Of a DNA stretch of 64,000 nucleotides, positions 43,434 through 52,565 are shown piece by piece. Source of the DNA: Chloroflexi bacterium 54-19 (GTDB taxonomy: Bacteria; Chloroflexota; Chloroflexia; Chloroheliales; Chloroheliaceae); contig MKTJ01000028.1 in NCBI GenBank assembly GCA_001898225.1, forward strand, positions 11,835-75,834, given 5' to 3'. Each line of letters starts with the position of its first letter. Positions within the stretch are counted from its first letter, which is position 1. Position numbers and translations under genes: made by a program. Under the pieces are notes generated by a model. It worked only from the letters and a program-made list of their open reading frames with translations. It was not told the DNA's origin and did not search any database.

Positions 43434-46400
43434 ATGCGAAATTTAAAGGTTTTATGGTCTTACCTGGCAAAACACACTGTTAGCCTGGTGGCCGGTATTG
43501 TTATTTTGCTGGTCCTTTCAGCAATAACCCTCGTCCAACCTTACCTGCTCAGGGTAATAATTGATAACTTGCAACAAGGTAACTTCCTGGTATGGTTGTG
43601 CCTGGTAATCGTGGGAGTCGGCCTCGCCCAATTGGGGTTGGGCTTCCTGCAACGCTGGGCTATCAACCGCACTGGTTACCAGGTAGAGACCGAACTCCGC
43701 AGCGACCTCTTTGCCAAGCTTCAGAAGCTTGACCGCAGTTACTACTCCGAGACCAGTATCGGCAACTTAATCGTCCACAGCACTTCCGACATCACTGTCC
43801 AGCGCGACTTCGTTATCCAGGGTGTAACCAACGGTTTTAACTCATTGTTTTTAGGGGTGCTGGCGCTGGCTTTGATGTTCATGCAGAATTGGCGGTTAGC
43901 CATAATCGGGGTTATCCTGTTGCCGTTCCTGGCCGTATCGCTGTCGTGGCTGAGCCGGAAAATGGCCCCCCATTACCGGGCCGCCCAGGAATTACTCGGT
44001 GAGGTAAGCGACCGCGCCCAGGAAATTTTTACCGGTGTCCGGGTCGTTAAAGCCTATACCGCCGAGGAAAAAGAGGTCAATGGCTATCTCGCTGAAAACC
44101 AGAAACTGGTCAATACCAGCACCAAATTTATCCGGCTGGGCGTAATTATTTTCCCACTCGTGGCGACCTTTATGAACACCATTACGGCGGTGTTGCTATG
44201 GGTCGGTGGTCACGAAATCGCCGATGGACGCCTCACCATCGGCCAGTTCGTCCAGTTCAACGCCTATTTACTGTTGCTAGCCGGGCCGCTTTCGAACCTC
44301 GGTAACGTCATTACGCTTGGGCAGCAAGCCATAACCAGTATGGGCCGCATCCAGCGGGTCTTTTTGATCCAACCCCTGATTACCGACCCGGCCAAACCGG
44401 TCGAACCGACACCGGCCTCGCTCCAGGCAACCCGCAACGTTATCGAGTTCAAAAATACCGGCCTGATGCTGGGTAACCGCTGGGTGCTGCGCGACATCAA
44501 CTTTGGAGTGGAAGCCGGTAAGACCGTCGCAGTGGTAGGTTCCACCGGGGCCGGAAAGAGCTCGCTGGCTTCGCTGGTGGGCCGGGTCTACGACCCCAAC
44601 GAGGGAAGCGTCAAACTCAAAGGGGTGGACGTGCGCCTGCTGCCTCTTGAGGAACTGCGACGGGAAATAGTCTACGTGCCGCAGGAAACGGTCCTCTTTT
44701 CCCTGGCCCTGCGCGAGAATATCGCTTTCGGCAAAGAGAGCGCCAGTGACCCCGAAATTCACCGGGCGACCGACCTTTCGCGGCTGGCTCAGGACTTACC
44801 GCAAATTCCGGGCGGATTGGATGCCCAGATTGGCGAACGCGGCGTTTCGATGAGTGGCGGCCAGCGCCAGCGCACCGCGATTGCCCGCGCCCTCGTCCCC
44901 GACGCCAGCGTGCTTATCCTCGATGATAGCCTGAGCAGCGTGGACGCCCGCACCCAGAACCAGATTGCCGCGAACCTGCGGACCCTCAGCGAGCAGGGGC
45001 GGACCACCCTTATCGTTACCCAGCGCCTGACCCTGGTAACGGAAGCCGACTGGATTGTGGTCCTCGACCAGGGCCGCATGGTCGAGCAAGGCACCCACAC
45101 CGAGTTAATGAACATGTCCCAGGGTCTTTATTCCCGGATGTACCGGCGCGAAGTCGAACTCGGCAAGAACGAATTGCTGGATGACATCGCCCTCGACCCC
45201 AAAGCTGAAACCGCCAAACCGAAAGCCCCGGCCCAGGAAGTGGCGACGGTCGGGGTACCGGAGAAAGGGCGCGAGTCGGCGGTACTGGGCGACCCGGCGA
45301 CCGCCACGGCAGTCCTGGAAAAACCGGCTAAATCCCGGTTTGCCGATGATGACGAGGACGACGAGGACGAACTCGTTAGCGGCGACTACCAGGGCGGGAA
45401 ACTGACCCGCCTCCTGACCTTCCTCAAACCTTACTGGAAACGGACTTTGCTGGTCGTTCCGATTTCTATCGTGGTAGCGTTTTTGGAAATGTCCGGCCCG
45501 CTCCTGACCAAAATCGCCATCGACAACTACATCACGCCGAATAAACTCGATGGCCTGGGCCTGATTATGGTCCTTTTCGCACTGGCGACGGTTGGTATCT
45601 TTTTCCTGCGCAGTTTGCGCGGTTACCTCATGCAAACGCTCGGCCAGTATGTCGTGCGGGACCTCCGCGTGAAATTGTTCGACCATCTCCTTCACCAATC
45701 GCTCGGCTTTTTCGACCGCTACCCGGTCGGGCGGTTAATCAGCCGTCTCACCAGTGACATGGAATCTATCAACGACTTGCTAAGCAACGGCGCGTCGGCG
45801 GTACTGGCCGACTTCATGGTGCTGGCGGTGCTGATTCCGACCATGTTTATCCTGGATTGGCGGTTGACGCTGGTTATCCTGTCGGTGCTGCCGCTCCAAT
45901 TTATCGTGACGTTCTTCTTCCGCAAAATTATCAGGCGGGCGTGGCGGCGGGCCCGGCGGCGCCATTCGACCATGGTTGGTTATATGGCCGAAAATTACTC
46001 CGGGATGCTGACCGTGCAGTTGTTCAACCGCCAGAAGCTAAACTTCCAGTACTTTTCGGAGTTGAACAACCGCTACTACGAGAGTAATAAATTTATTGTC
46101 TACGCGAATGGTTTCTTCCTGCCCTTCGTTACCTTCCTCGGTTCGGCGGCGAACGCGCTGTTGCTGCTGGTCGGTGGCTACCTTTTGATGGGCAACCAGG
46201 GCGTGACCTACGGTGTGCTGGTGGCGTTCTTGCAGTATACGGACCGGACTTTCCAGCCTATCCGCGACCTGGCCGAACGCTACACCACTTTCCAGTCTGC
46301 CGCCAACAGTTGCGAACGCATCTTTGGGCTGCTCGACCAGAAAAGTGTTATCCAGGACCCTGCCCAACCGAAGACCCTGGTGGAACCAGACCGGAAGAAC

Positions 46401-47141
46401 TGGGCCGAGGTACGCTTTGAAAAGGTTGGTTTTGGTTACAAACCGGACTACCGGGTTATCAAAGATGTTTCGTTTACCATCAAACCGGGCGAGAAAGTTG
46501 CCATCGTGGGCGCGACCGGGGCTGGTAAGAGCAGTCTCATGGGCCTGCTCAGCCGTAACTACGACATTCAGGAAGGGGCTATCCGGGTCAACGGGGTAGA
46601 TGTCCGCGAGGTTGCCCAGAGAGACTTGCGCCAGCACCTGGCCCTGGTGCTACAAGACCCGCTTCTATTTAAAGGAACCATCGCGGATAACATTCGCTTT
46701 GGTAACCCGAACCTTTCCGACGAGCAGGTTTACAAGGCCGCCGAGCATGTCGGGGCGAACAGCTTTATCGAGCAGTTACCCGGAAAATACGAGTACCAGC
46801 TTGAGGAACGCGGTGCCAATCTTTCGGTGGGGCAGCGCCAGTTGTTGAGCTTTGCCCGCGCCCTGGCCTTCAACCCGGAAGCGATTCTTATCCTCGACGA
46901 AGCGACTTCAAGCGTCGACTCCGAAAGCGAGGCGATTATCCAGGTAGCCCTTAAAAAGCTGCTGGAAAACCGCACCGCCTTGATTATCGCGCACCGCCTG
47001 AGTACCATTAAAGACGTGGATAAGGTTATCGTGATGGACAAGGGTAAGGTCGTCGAAATGGGCGGCCAGGACGAACTGCTGGCGCAACGCGGCTGGTATT
47101 ACCAGTTGTACCGCCACCAGATGTCCGTCGCCAGTTACTAA
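43434..47141 (+). CDS. Single-chain double ABC exporter (two fused half-transporters)
   Basis: 1235 residues, ATG at 43434 after GAAGGAA. Order: membrane domain 1 (about 1-310), ATPase 1 (about 330-570), an acidic linker (DDEDDEDE), membrane domain 2 (about 660-970), ATPase 2 (about 995-1230). ATPase 1 has Walker A GSTGAGKSS, MSGGQRQR, and Walker B LILDD in which the catalytic Glu is Asp498. ATPase 2 has GATGAGKSS, LSVGQRQ and LILDE with Glu1156. This is the asymmetric pattern of heterodimeric exporters of the TM287/288 or LmrCD kind, joined into one chain. The cargo is unknown. Confidence 0.94.
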   Translation: MRNLKVLWSYLAKHTVSLVAGIVILLVLSAITLVQPYLLRVIIDNLQQGNFLVWLCLVIVGVGLAQLGLGFLQRWAINRTGYQVETELRSDLFAKLQKLDRSYYSETSIGNLIVHSTSDITVQRDFVIQGVTNGFNSLFLGVLALALMFMQNWRLAIIGVILLPFLAVSLSWLSRKMAPHYRAAQELLGEVSDRAQEIFTGVRVVKAYTAEEKEVNGYLAENQKLVNTSTKFIRLGVIIFPLVATFMNTITAVLLWVGGHEIADGRLTIGQFVQFNAYLLLLAGPLSNLGNVITLGQQAITSMGRIQRVFLIQPLITDPAKPVEPTPASLQATRNVIEFKNTGLMLGNRWVLRDINFGVEAGKTVAVVGSTGAGKSSLASLVGRVYDPNEGSVKLKGVDVRLLPLEELRREIVYVPQETVLFSLALRENIAFGKESASDPEIHRATDLSRLAQDLPQIPGGLDAQIGERGVSMSGGQRQRTAIARALVPDASVLILDDSLSSVDARTQNQIAANLRTLSEQGRTTLIVTQRLTLVTEADWIVVLDQGRMVEQGTHTELMNMSQGLYSRMYRREVELGKNELLDDIALDPKAETAKPKAPAQEVATVGVPEKGRESAVLGDPATATAVLEKPAKSRFADDDEDDEDELVSGDYQGGKLTRLLTFLKPYWKRTLLVVPISIVVAFLEMSGPLLTKIAIDNYITPNKLDGLGLIMVLFALATVGIFFLRSLRGYLMQTLGQYVVRDLRVKLFDHLLHQSLGFFDRYPVGRLISRLTSDMESINDLLSNGASAVLADFMVLAVLIPTMFILDWRLTLVILSVLPLQFIVTFFFRKIIRRAWRRARRRHSTMVGYMAENYSGMLTVQLFNRQKLNFQYFSELNNRYYESNKFIVYANGFFLPFVTFLGSAANALLLLVGGYLLMGNQGVTYGVLVAFLQYTDRTFQPIRDLAERYTTFQSAANSCERIFGLLDQKSVIQDPAQPKTLVEPDRKNWAEVRFEKVGFGYKPDYRVIKDVSFTIKPGEKVAIVGATGAGKSSLMGLLSRNYDIQEGAIRVNGVDVREVAQRDLRQHLALVLQDPLLFKGTIADNIRFGNPNLSDEQVYKAAEHVGANSFIEQLPGKYEYQLEERGANLSVGQRQLLSFARALAFNPEAILILDEATSSVDSESEAIIQVALKKLLENRTALIIAHRLSTIKDVDKVIVMDKGKVVEMGGQDELLAQRGWYYQLYRHQMSVASY

Positions 47142-47162
47142 CCGGGTAAAGCCCCGGCTGAT

Positions 47163-47208
47163 ACCGGCCTGTCCTCCACCGATTAAATGTTGGACAGGCC
47201 GGTTTTTT
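47163..47208 (+). terminator. Intrinsic terminator of the ABC exporter gene
   Basis: ACCGGCCTGTCC (47163-47174), 17-base loop, GGACAGGCCGGT (47192-47203), followed by TTTTT. A strong 12-bp stem just before the GH127 gene. Confidence 0.88.
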
Positions 47209-47246
47209 GCAAATAAACCATAAATATAGTTGCAAAGGAGTCGTTA

Positions 47247-49142
47247 TTGTCAACCGAATTAAAAACTTCCCCGGTGGTTGTGGATACCGCTAATAGTCCC
47301 GCCGCCCGCCTGAGACCTGTGCCCCTTAACGCGGTTGAGCTTTCGGATACTTTTTTGGAGCCACGCCGCCGGATTAACCGCGACCAGACCATCCCCTCCC
47401 AGTATCGCCATATCGAGGATACCGGGCGCATGGATAATATCCGAAGGGCGGCTGGAAAAAAGAAAGTTGATTTCAAAGGCTGGCATTTTAACGACTCGGA
47501 TATTCATAAATGGCTGGAAGCCGCTGCCTGGGATTTGGCCTCGCACCCCTCACCCGAACTGGTCGAGTTGATTGACCGGGTCGGCGTGGAAATCGCGGAT
47601 ATGCAACAACCAGACGGCTATCTTCACAGCTATTTCACCTTTGAACGTGAGCCGGAACGCTGGACCAACACCCGCTTCATGCACGAACTCTACGTAGCGG
47701 GTCACTTTATCCAGGCGGCGGTGGCGCACTACCGGGCCAGCGGCGATACCAGGCTTTTGAACGTGGCCCGGCGGCTGGCCGACCACATCTGCGACACTTT
47801 TGGCCCGGCGGAAGCTGGCAAGAAGGCCGAGGCGGACGGCCACCCCGAAGTTGAAATGGCCCTGGTCGAACTCTACCGGGCCACCGGCGAACGCAAATAT
47901 CTCGACGAGGCCAGTTTCTTTGTAGAGGTGCGCCGGGGTATGGGCCGCATGAACGGGGCTGAATACGAACTGAAACCTTACCGCGAGTATGACCGGATGG
48001 TCGGGCACGCCGTTTGCGCGGTCTACCTGGCGGCTGGTGTCACGGACGTAGCCCTTGAAACGGGCGACCAGACCCTGGTCGCGGCCCTCGAACGGCTGTG
48101 GGACCACATGGTCACCAAACAGTTGTACGTTACGGGCGGGATAGGGTCGCGCTACGAAAACGAGATGTTCGGCAAGGATTACGAACTCCCTTCGGACCGG
48201 GCTTATACGGAGACCTGCGCTGCGATTGGCAATGTGATGTGGAACCACCGCATGCTGGCCCTGGACGGTCAGGCCCGCTACGCCGATTTGCTTGAACATA
48301 CCCTTTACAACGCGGTCCTGCCCGGCCTTTCGCTGGATGGGCAACTCTATTTCTACCAGAACCCCCTGGCCGACGACGGCACCCACCGCCGCCAGGAATG
48401 GTTCGGCTGCGCCTGTTGTCCGCCTAATGTAGCCCGGTTGCTGGCCCAGTTGCCCGGCTATTTTTACAGCAGTGACAGTGACCGCCTTTATGTGAACCTC
48501 TACGCCGAAGGCAAACTGGATTGGTCGCTGGAAGGCCAGCCGGTCCGTTTAACCACTAACACTCGCTACCCCTGGGACGGCGACATTGCCATCACGGTAG
48601 AGTCAGCCGGGAATTTTGAGTTAAATTTGCGGATTCCGGCCTGGTGCGAAGGGGTAATCGGCCTGGAAGTCGCGGGCGAGCAGTACCACGGCCAGCTTGT
48701 ACCCGGCACTTACGCGTCCATCCGGCGGGACTGGCAGGCGGGTGACACCGTCCGACTGCACCTCCCGATGGCGGTCCGGCGGCTGGAAGCGCATCCCTAT
48801 TCGCTGGAAACCTGGGGGCGGGTGGCCTTTATGCGCGGTCCCTTGCTTTACTGTTTCGAGCAGACCGACAACCCCGGCCTCGATTTGCGCGATTTGGTGG
48901 TGCCGGAAGGCACGGTGTTCGCGGCGGAGTTCGAACCGGACCTGTTAAACGGGGTCGTGACCTTGCGGGGCCAGGCGAAGGTGGCAGCGCCCGGTCCCGG
49001 GTGGCAGGATAGGCTCTACCGGCCCCTGACTACGGCTGTCGAATCGGCGCAGCCTCAAACGGTCGAGCTAAAAGCGGTGCCCTACTACGCCTGGGCCAAC
49101 CGCGAACCGGGCCAGATGCTTATATGGTTGCGGGCCAGATAA
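47247..49142 (+). CDS. GH127 family glycoside hydrolase (beta-L-arabinofuranosidase type)
   Basis: 631 residues from TTG at 47247, six bases after AAAGGAG. No signal peptide, so cytosolic. The GH127 zinc site is complete: Glu322 and Cys324 (YTETCAAIG), then Cys388, Cys390 and Cys391 in FGCACCPPN. By alignment with Bifidobacterium HypBA1 the nucleophile is Cys390, and Glu306 (NEMFG) fits the acid/base position. Known members release L-arabinose from beta-linked oligosaccharides. The binding-type HDSDIH-like early segment reads WHFNDSDIHKWLEAAAW. It may share control with the AraC gene. Confidence 0.93.
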   Translation: MSTELKTSPVVVDTANSPAARLRPVPLNAVELSDTFLEPRRRINRDQTIPSQYRHIEDTGRMDNIRRAAGKKKVDFKGWHFNDSDIHKWLEAAAWDLASHPSPELVELIDRVGVEIADMQQPDGYLHSYFTFEREPERWTNTRFMHELYVAGHFIQAAVAHYRASGDTRLLNVARRLADHICDTFGPAEAGKKAEADGHPEVEMALVELYRATGERKYLDEASFFVEVRRGMGRMNGAEYELKPYREYDRMVGHAVCAVYLAAGVTDVALETGDQTLVAALERLWDHMVTKQLYVTGGIGSRYENEMFGKDYELPSDRAYTETCAAIGNVMWNHRMLALDGQARYADLLEHTLYNAVLPGLSLDGQLYFYQNPLADDGTHRRQEWFGCACCPPNVARLLAQLPGYFYSSDSDRLYVNLYAEGKLDWSLEGQPVRLTTNTRYPWDGDIAITVESAGNFELNLRIPAWCEGVIGLEVAGEQYHGQLVPGTYASIRRDWQAGDTVRLHLPMAVRRLEAHPYSLETWGRVAFMRGPLLYCFEQTDNPGLDLRDLVVPEGTVFAAEFEPDLLNGVVTLRGQAKVAAPGPGWQDRLYRPLTTAVESAQPQTVELKAVPYYAWANREPGQMLIWLRAR

Positions 49143-49159
49143 AGAAAAAGTAAAGTTAT

Positions 49160-49193
49160 AAAATGGCCTGATGGCAGGACCAGGCCATTTTAT
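49160..49193 (+). terminator. Intrinsic terminator of the GH127 gene
   Basis: TAAAATGGCCTG (49160-49171), ten-base loop, CAGGCCATTTTA (49182-49193). The stem ends in a T run, 18 bases after the stop codon. Confidence 0.85.
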
Positions 49194-49202
49194 AAATATT
49201 CA

Positions 49203-49231
49203 TTGACTTCGAGCCTGCGTAAGTGTAGAAT
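49203..49231 (+). promoter_or_regulatory. Promoter of tRNA-Pro
   Basis: TTGACT (49203-49208), 17 bases, TAGAAT (49226-49231). The predicted start, near 49238, is ten bases before the mature tRNA. Confidence 0.75.
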
Positions 49232-49247
49232 ACCTGGGGTAAATCGT

Positions 49248-49324
49248 CGGGGCGTAGCACAGCCCGGTAGTGCGCTTGCTTTGGGAGCAAGAAGTCGTAG
49301 GTTCGAATCCTATCGCCCCGACCA
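49248..49324 (+). tRNA. tRNA-Pro (anticodon TGG)
   Basis: The acceptor stem CGGGGCG (49248-49254) pairs with CGCCCCG (49314-49320). The anticodon arm is CTTGC-TTTGGGA-GCAAG with anticodon TGG, and the T arm is CGTAGGTTCGAATCCTACG-like (GTAGGTTCGAATCCTAT). The discriminator base is A and CCA is encoded. The TGG anticodon with U34 reads CCA and CCG. Confidence 0.96.
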
Positions 49325-49750
49325 TCCATCTTTTCCTCCTCCTTACAACCTTTTGATTTTCTCACGACTCCAAAATTCACCCTTCAACGGTTAAAATTAC
49401 ACCCGGCAAACTTAACATACCACTAAACAAATCAAATAAGTCGAAAGTCTGAGATAATCAGCCTCGAATTTGTGTTATTATTAAAAAACCACAATGAATG
49501 TGGGCGGGAAATACCAATACTTCACCAGGATTAATACGATTTTTTAGAACCTGCGTCAAAGTTTGCAACTTTCTCCCTCTGCCGTGCATTTAGCAGATGA
49601 AGGATTTCGGTTTTGCTTAAGCCGGACCCTGTAATCTGGCTCTTCTCCTCGTACCGGCTTTTTTGTCTTCACAAGAGCCCTATTTCAGAGAAGGTCATTT
49701 AACCGGCCACAACGCTGTAAGCCCGATCATTAAATGCCCGGCGGAGGGAA
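49325..49750. promoter_or_regulatory. Intergenic region between tRNA-Pro and the sigma-factor gene
   Basis: 426 bases, AT-rich in the first half. At 49619-49665 there is AAGCCGG, a 28-base loop, CCGGCTT and a T run, resembling a terminator or leader attenuator about 90 bases before the sigma gene. I see no other gene here. Confidence 0.4.
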
Positions 49751-50539
49751 ATGTTAAATATCAAGCCGCTTTTTACGGTGCCGCTTTCTCCTGCAAACGC
49801 TTCCCCGGAAACGTTAAAAAGGACGCCCGTCAGACCGGCCCAACCGACCCAGGTCTCAACATCAGTTGAACCAATGTCAAAAATTAACAACCACGCTGAA
49901 TATGATGCGGACTCGGAGTGGAATCCGGCTTATTTCGAACGGGTAATCGCTCACTACGAGACCCGGATTTACCGTTTCATTTACGCGATGGTTGGCGAAG
50001 CCGAACTGGCCCAGGACCTGACCCAGGATACCTTTCTCTCGGCCTACCGCAACCTCTGCCGGAGGTCCGCCGCCGGGGAATTCGACCAGGACAGCGACAG
50101 CGGTAACTGGCAACAACCCCCATCCCAGAACAATATGTCCGCCTGGCTCTATACGATTGCCCGCAACGCGGTTTTAAGCGAAATGCGGCGGCGTAAAGTA
50201 GTCCGGTTCTTACCCTTTTTACACCGGAACAACTCCTCGACCGGAACCGAGGAGGAACTCGACGGCCTGGCCGATACGCCCCAGGTCGAACCTGGTGAAA
50301 ACCTGGAGGCTCGCACAGCGTTGCGCGACGAGCTTGAGAAAGCTATGAACAAGGTAGGCCGCGATAAATTGACAGCCTTGCTACTACATATGGACGGGTT
50401 CTCTTACAAAGAAATCTGCGAAATCACGGGTGATTCGCTCTCCAGCGTAAAGTCGCAAATATTCCGGGCTAAAGATAGCCTGCGGCGCGCCCTGAGCGCC
50501 AACGGTTATTACCCGGAAGGGCAGGAGGGCCAGGTTTAG
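49751..50539 (+). CDS. ECF-type RNA polymerase sigma factor
   Basis: 262 residues, ATG at 49751 with GGAGGG directly before it; ATG at 49874 would give the bare ECF core but has no ribosome site. Region 2 is VIAHYETRIYRFIYAMVGEAELAQDLTQDTFLSAYRNL, with the -10 recognition segment around WLYTIARNAVLSEMRRRK. Region 4 is LTALLLHMDGFSYKEICEITGDSLSSVKSQIFRAKDSLRRAL. The start of the anti-sigma-like gene is one base past its stop, so the two are translationally coupled. Confidence 0.93.
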   Translation: MLNIKPLFTVPLSPANASPETLKRTPVRPAQPTQVSTSVEPMSKINNHAEYDADSEWNPAYFERVIAHYETRIYRFIYAMVGEAELAQDLTQDTFLSAYRNLCRRSAAGEFDQDSDSGNWQQPPSQNNMSAWLYTIARNAVLSEMRRRKVVRFLPFLHRNNSSTGTEEELDGLADTPQVEPGENLEARTALRDELEKAMNKVGRDKLTALLLHMDGFSYKEICEITGDSLSSVKSQIFRAKDSLRRALSANGYYPEGQEGQV

Positions 50540-50540
50540 C

Positions 50541-52541
50541 ATGGCCGAGAATAACAACAACCCGCATAACTGGGAAATGTACCAGCCGGATTTAACCGCC
50601 GAACATCCCAACCACCAACGGCTCCTCGAACCGCTTATTTCCCTCTACCAGGATGGGGAGGCTAACGAAGAAGAAGCGGCCACCGTCGAGCAATATCTGC
50701 TGGCGTGCGCGGAATGCCGGGCTATCAACATCGGTTTCCAGGCGCTGAACGGCTCCCTGAACGACTATTTTGAAGCTATCCCGGCCCCGCGGTTCGACCG
50801 CCGGAATTACGCTTTCCTGGATGAAGGCCCAACCCTTGCGGCGACCCGCAGTACGAGTAGACTTTCGGTTGTACCGGGCAATCCGTTAACAGGCGACCGG
50901 GAAAAACCTGGCCCGTCACGGCGGGCCGGCTTCGCCTATAACTTTGCCGGGGGCATGGCGGCGGCCCTTTTAATCGGGTTGGTTGCGGTCCTTTTGTTGG
51001 TGGTGAGCCAGCAGGTCGGCCAGAACAATAAGGACGGGACGGTCACGGCCCAGGCAATGGTGGCCGCACAGACCCAGGATGCTATCCAGAGCCAGACTCC
51101 CCAGGCTGACACCAGCCCCACCCCGGAGGTTACCACGCCCCCGGCGACCCAGGGTCAGCCGACAGCTACACCCGCCCCGACCAACCAACCGGAAACCCAA
51201 CCCGCCGGGACGCCCGCTAACGGCACCACCGAGACCGGACCGGATACCGCCGTCCAGGCAACCGCAGCGCCACCGAAGACTCCGGTCGGCCCTACCCAGA
51301 AACCGCTCCCGACCGCGACCCCGGTCCCGGTCCCGACCAACACGCCTGGCGCCAACAAAACCACGGTGGCCCCGGTCCGACCCACCGCGACGCCTACCGT
51401 CGAGCCGACCACCGCACCGACGACCGGAGTTACCACTGCCCCGGCGGTGACCACGACCCCGGCCACGCCTGAGGAAACGGTCGCGCCGACCCCTGAACCT
51501 ACGACAGTGGCTGCAACCGAAGTGCCGCCCACTACCACGCCGGTCCCGCCTACACCGGGTGATACCAGCGCCTCGGCGCCGGGTTGGATTGCCTATGTGG
51601 ACCAGTCGGACGGCCAGATTCACCTGGTTAAGGCGGACGGCAGCGACGACCAGGTTATCAGTGACCCGACGGTCAACCGCAACCTCGTCTACGAAGAATT
51701 GGTCTGGTCGAATGACGGAAAACTCCTGGTGGCGGTGGGTCGCAACACCAATACGGGCAATCGCAGCATTTTCCTGCTGGATATTGCCAACCCGCTGCGG
51801 GTGGAAGAACTGGCCGATGGGTTCGCGCCCAACTGGTCGCCGGATAATCTTTCCATCGCCTTCCTGGCCGGTCCGGCCACGGTTAAAAACGGAGCACTTT
51901 CCGGCAAACCAGCCATTTTCAGCCTCAGAAAACGGACCGTTACAAACATCAATACCCTGGCCGACACTTTTGCGCCCCAGTGGTTCGCGGACAGCACCCG
52001 GCTATTAATCGGCCAGGACCGGGTTTACGACTCGGATAGCGGCACGATTGGCACTTTCAAACTGCCTTTCACCAACACCTGCCTGGCGGCGGCGCTCTCC
52101 CCGGCAGGCGACAAACTGGCAAACCTCGAGCTGCAAGCCGACGGCAGTTACCAGACCGTTATTTATGACCTGAGCAAAGGGCAGCTTGACCCCAAACGGC
52201 CCCTGGCGAAGGCCAGCGCGAGCTTCCAGGGCAAAATCGGCCTTAACTGCGGCTCCCAGCGGTTAAGCTGGACCCCGGACAGCCGTAACGTTTATTATTA
52301 TGTCAATAACGGGGCGAACGCCGCTACCTGCCTGGTCCAGGCCAATGGTGGCGGGTCGCGCTGCCTGACCAACGTGTATGACCCCAGCTTTAACAGCGAC
52401 GGCTCGGCCCTGGTTGACATCAGCCTGACTTCCGGCGGCGACGGCCAGGTCTATACTACCGACACGGATGTTTCAGCCCGGCCACCCAGGCCCCGGTTAA
52501 TCGCCGAATCGGTAGTGTCACCGGTCTGGCAGCCGCTCTAA
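50541..52541 (+). CDS. Membrane anti-sigma-like protein with extracytoplasmic TolB-type propeller
   Basis: 666 residues, ATG at 50541. The cytosolic N-terminus has a zinc-finger anti-sigma layout, VEQYLLACAECRA, with Cys56 and Cys59, but the usual His four residues before the first Cys is Tyr52. One membrane helix at about 132-156 (AGGMAAALLIGLVAVLLLVV) leads to a Thr/Pro/Ala-rich spacer of about 170 residues. The C-terminal 320 residues form PD40/TolB propeller blades (GWIAYVDQSDGQIHLVKADGSDDQ; LVWSNDGKLLVAVG; LSWTPDSRNVYYY). It probably holds the sigma factor until the outer propeller senses a ligand (inference). Confidence 0.88.
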   Translation: MAENNNNPHNWEMYQPDLTAEHPNHQRLLEPLISLYQDGEANEEEAATVEQYLLACAECRAINIGFQALNGSLNDYFEAIPAPRFDRRNYAFLDEGPTLAATRSTSRLSVVPGNPLTGDREKPGPSRRAGFAYNFAGGMAAALLIGLVAVLLLVVSQQVGQNNKDGTVTAQAMVAAQTQDAIQSQTPQADTSPTPEVTTPPATQGQPTATPAPTNQPETQPAGTPANGTTETGPDTAVQATAAPPKTPVGPTQKPLPTATPVPVPTNTPGANKTTVAPVRPTATPTVEPTTAPTTGVTTAPAVTTTPATPEETVAPTPEPTTVAATEVPPTTTPVPPTPGDTSASAPGWIAYVDQSDGQIHLVKADGSDDQVISDPTVNRNLVYEELVWSNDGKLLVAVGRNTNTGNRSIFLLDIANPLRVEELADGFAPNWSPDNLSIAFLAGPATVKNGALSGKPAIFSLRKRTVTNINTLADTFAPQWFADSTRLLIGQDRVYDSDSGTIGTFKLPFTNTCLAAALSPAGDKLANLELQADGSYQTVIYDLSKGQLDPKRPLAKASASFQGKIGLNCGSQRLSWTPDSRNVYYYVNNGANAATCLVQANGGGSRCLTNVYDPSFNSDGSALVDISLTSGGDGQVYTTDTDVSARPPRPRLIAESVVSPVWQPL

Positions 52542-52565
52542 AGAGATAGTCAGCCAGGAAACAAA

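Noticed and set aside
49203..49394. A 63-codon plus-strand frame over the tRNA
   Set aside because: It translates the tRNA-Pro gene itself (RGVAQPGSALALGARSRRFESYR is a known artefact of tRNA translation).
49619..49665. A riboswitch in front of the sigma-factor gene
   Set aside because: Only a loose terminator-like stem with a 28-base loop is visible; no known riboswitch core was recognised.
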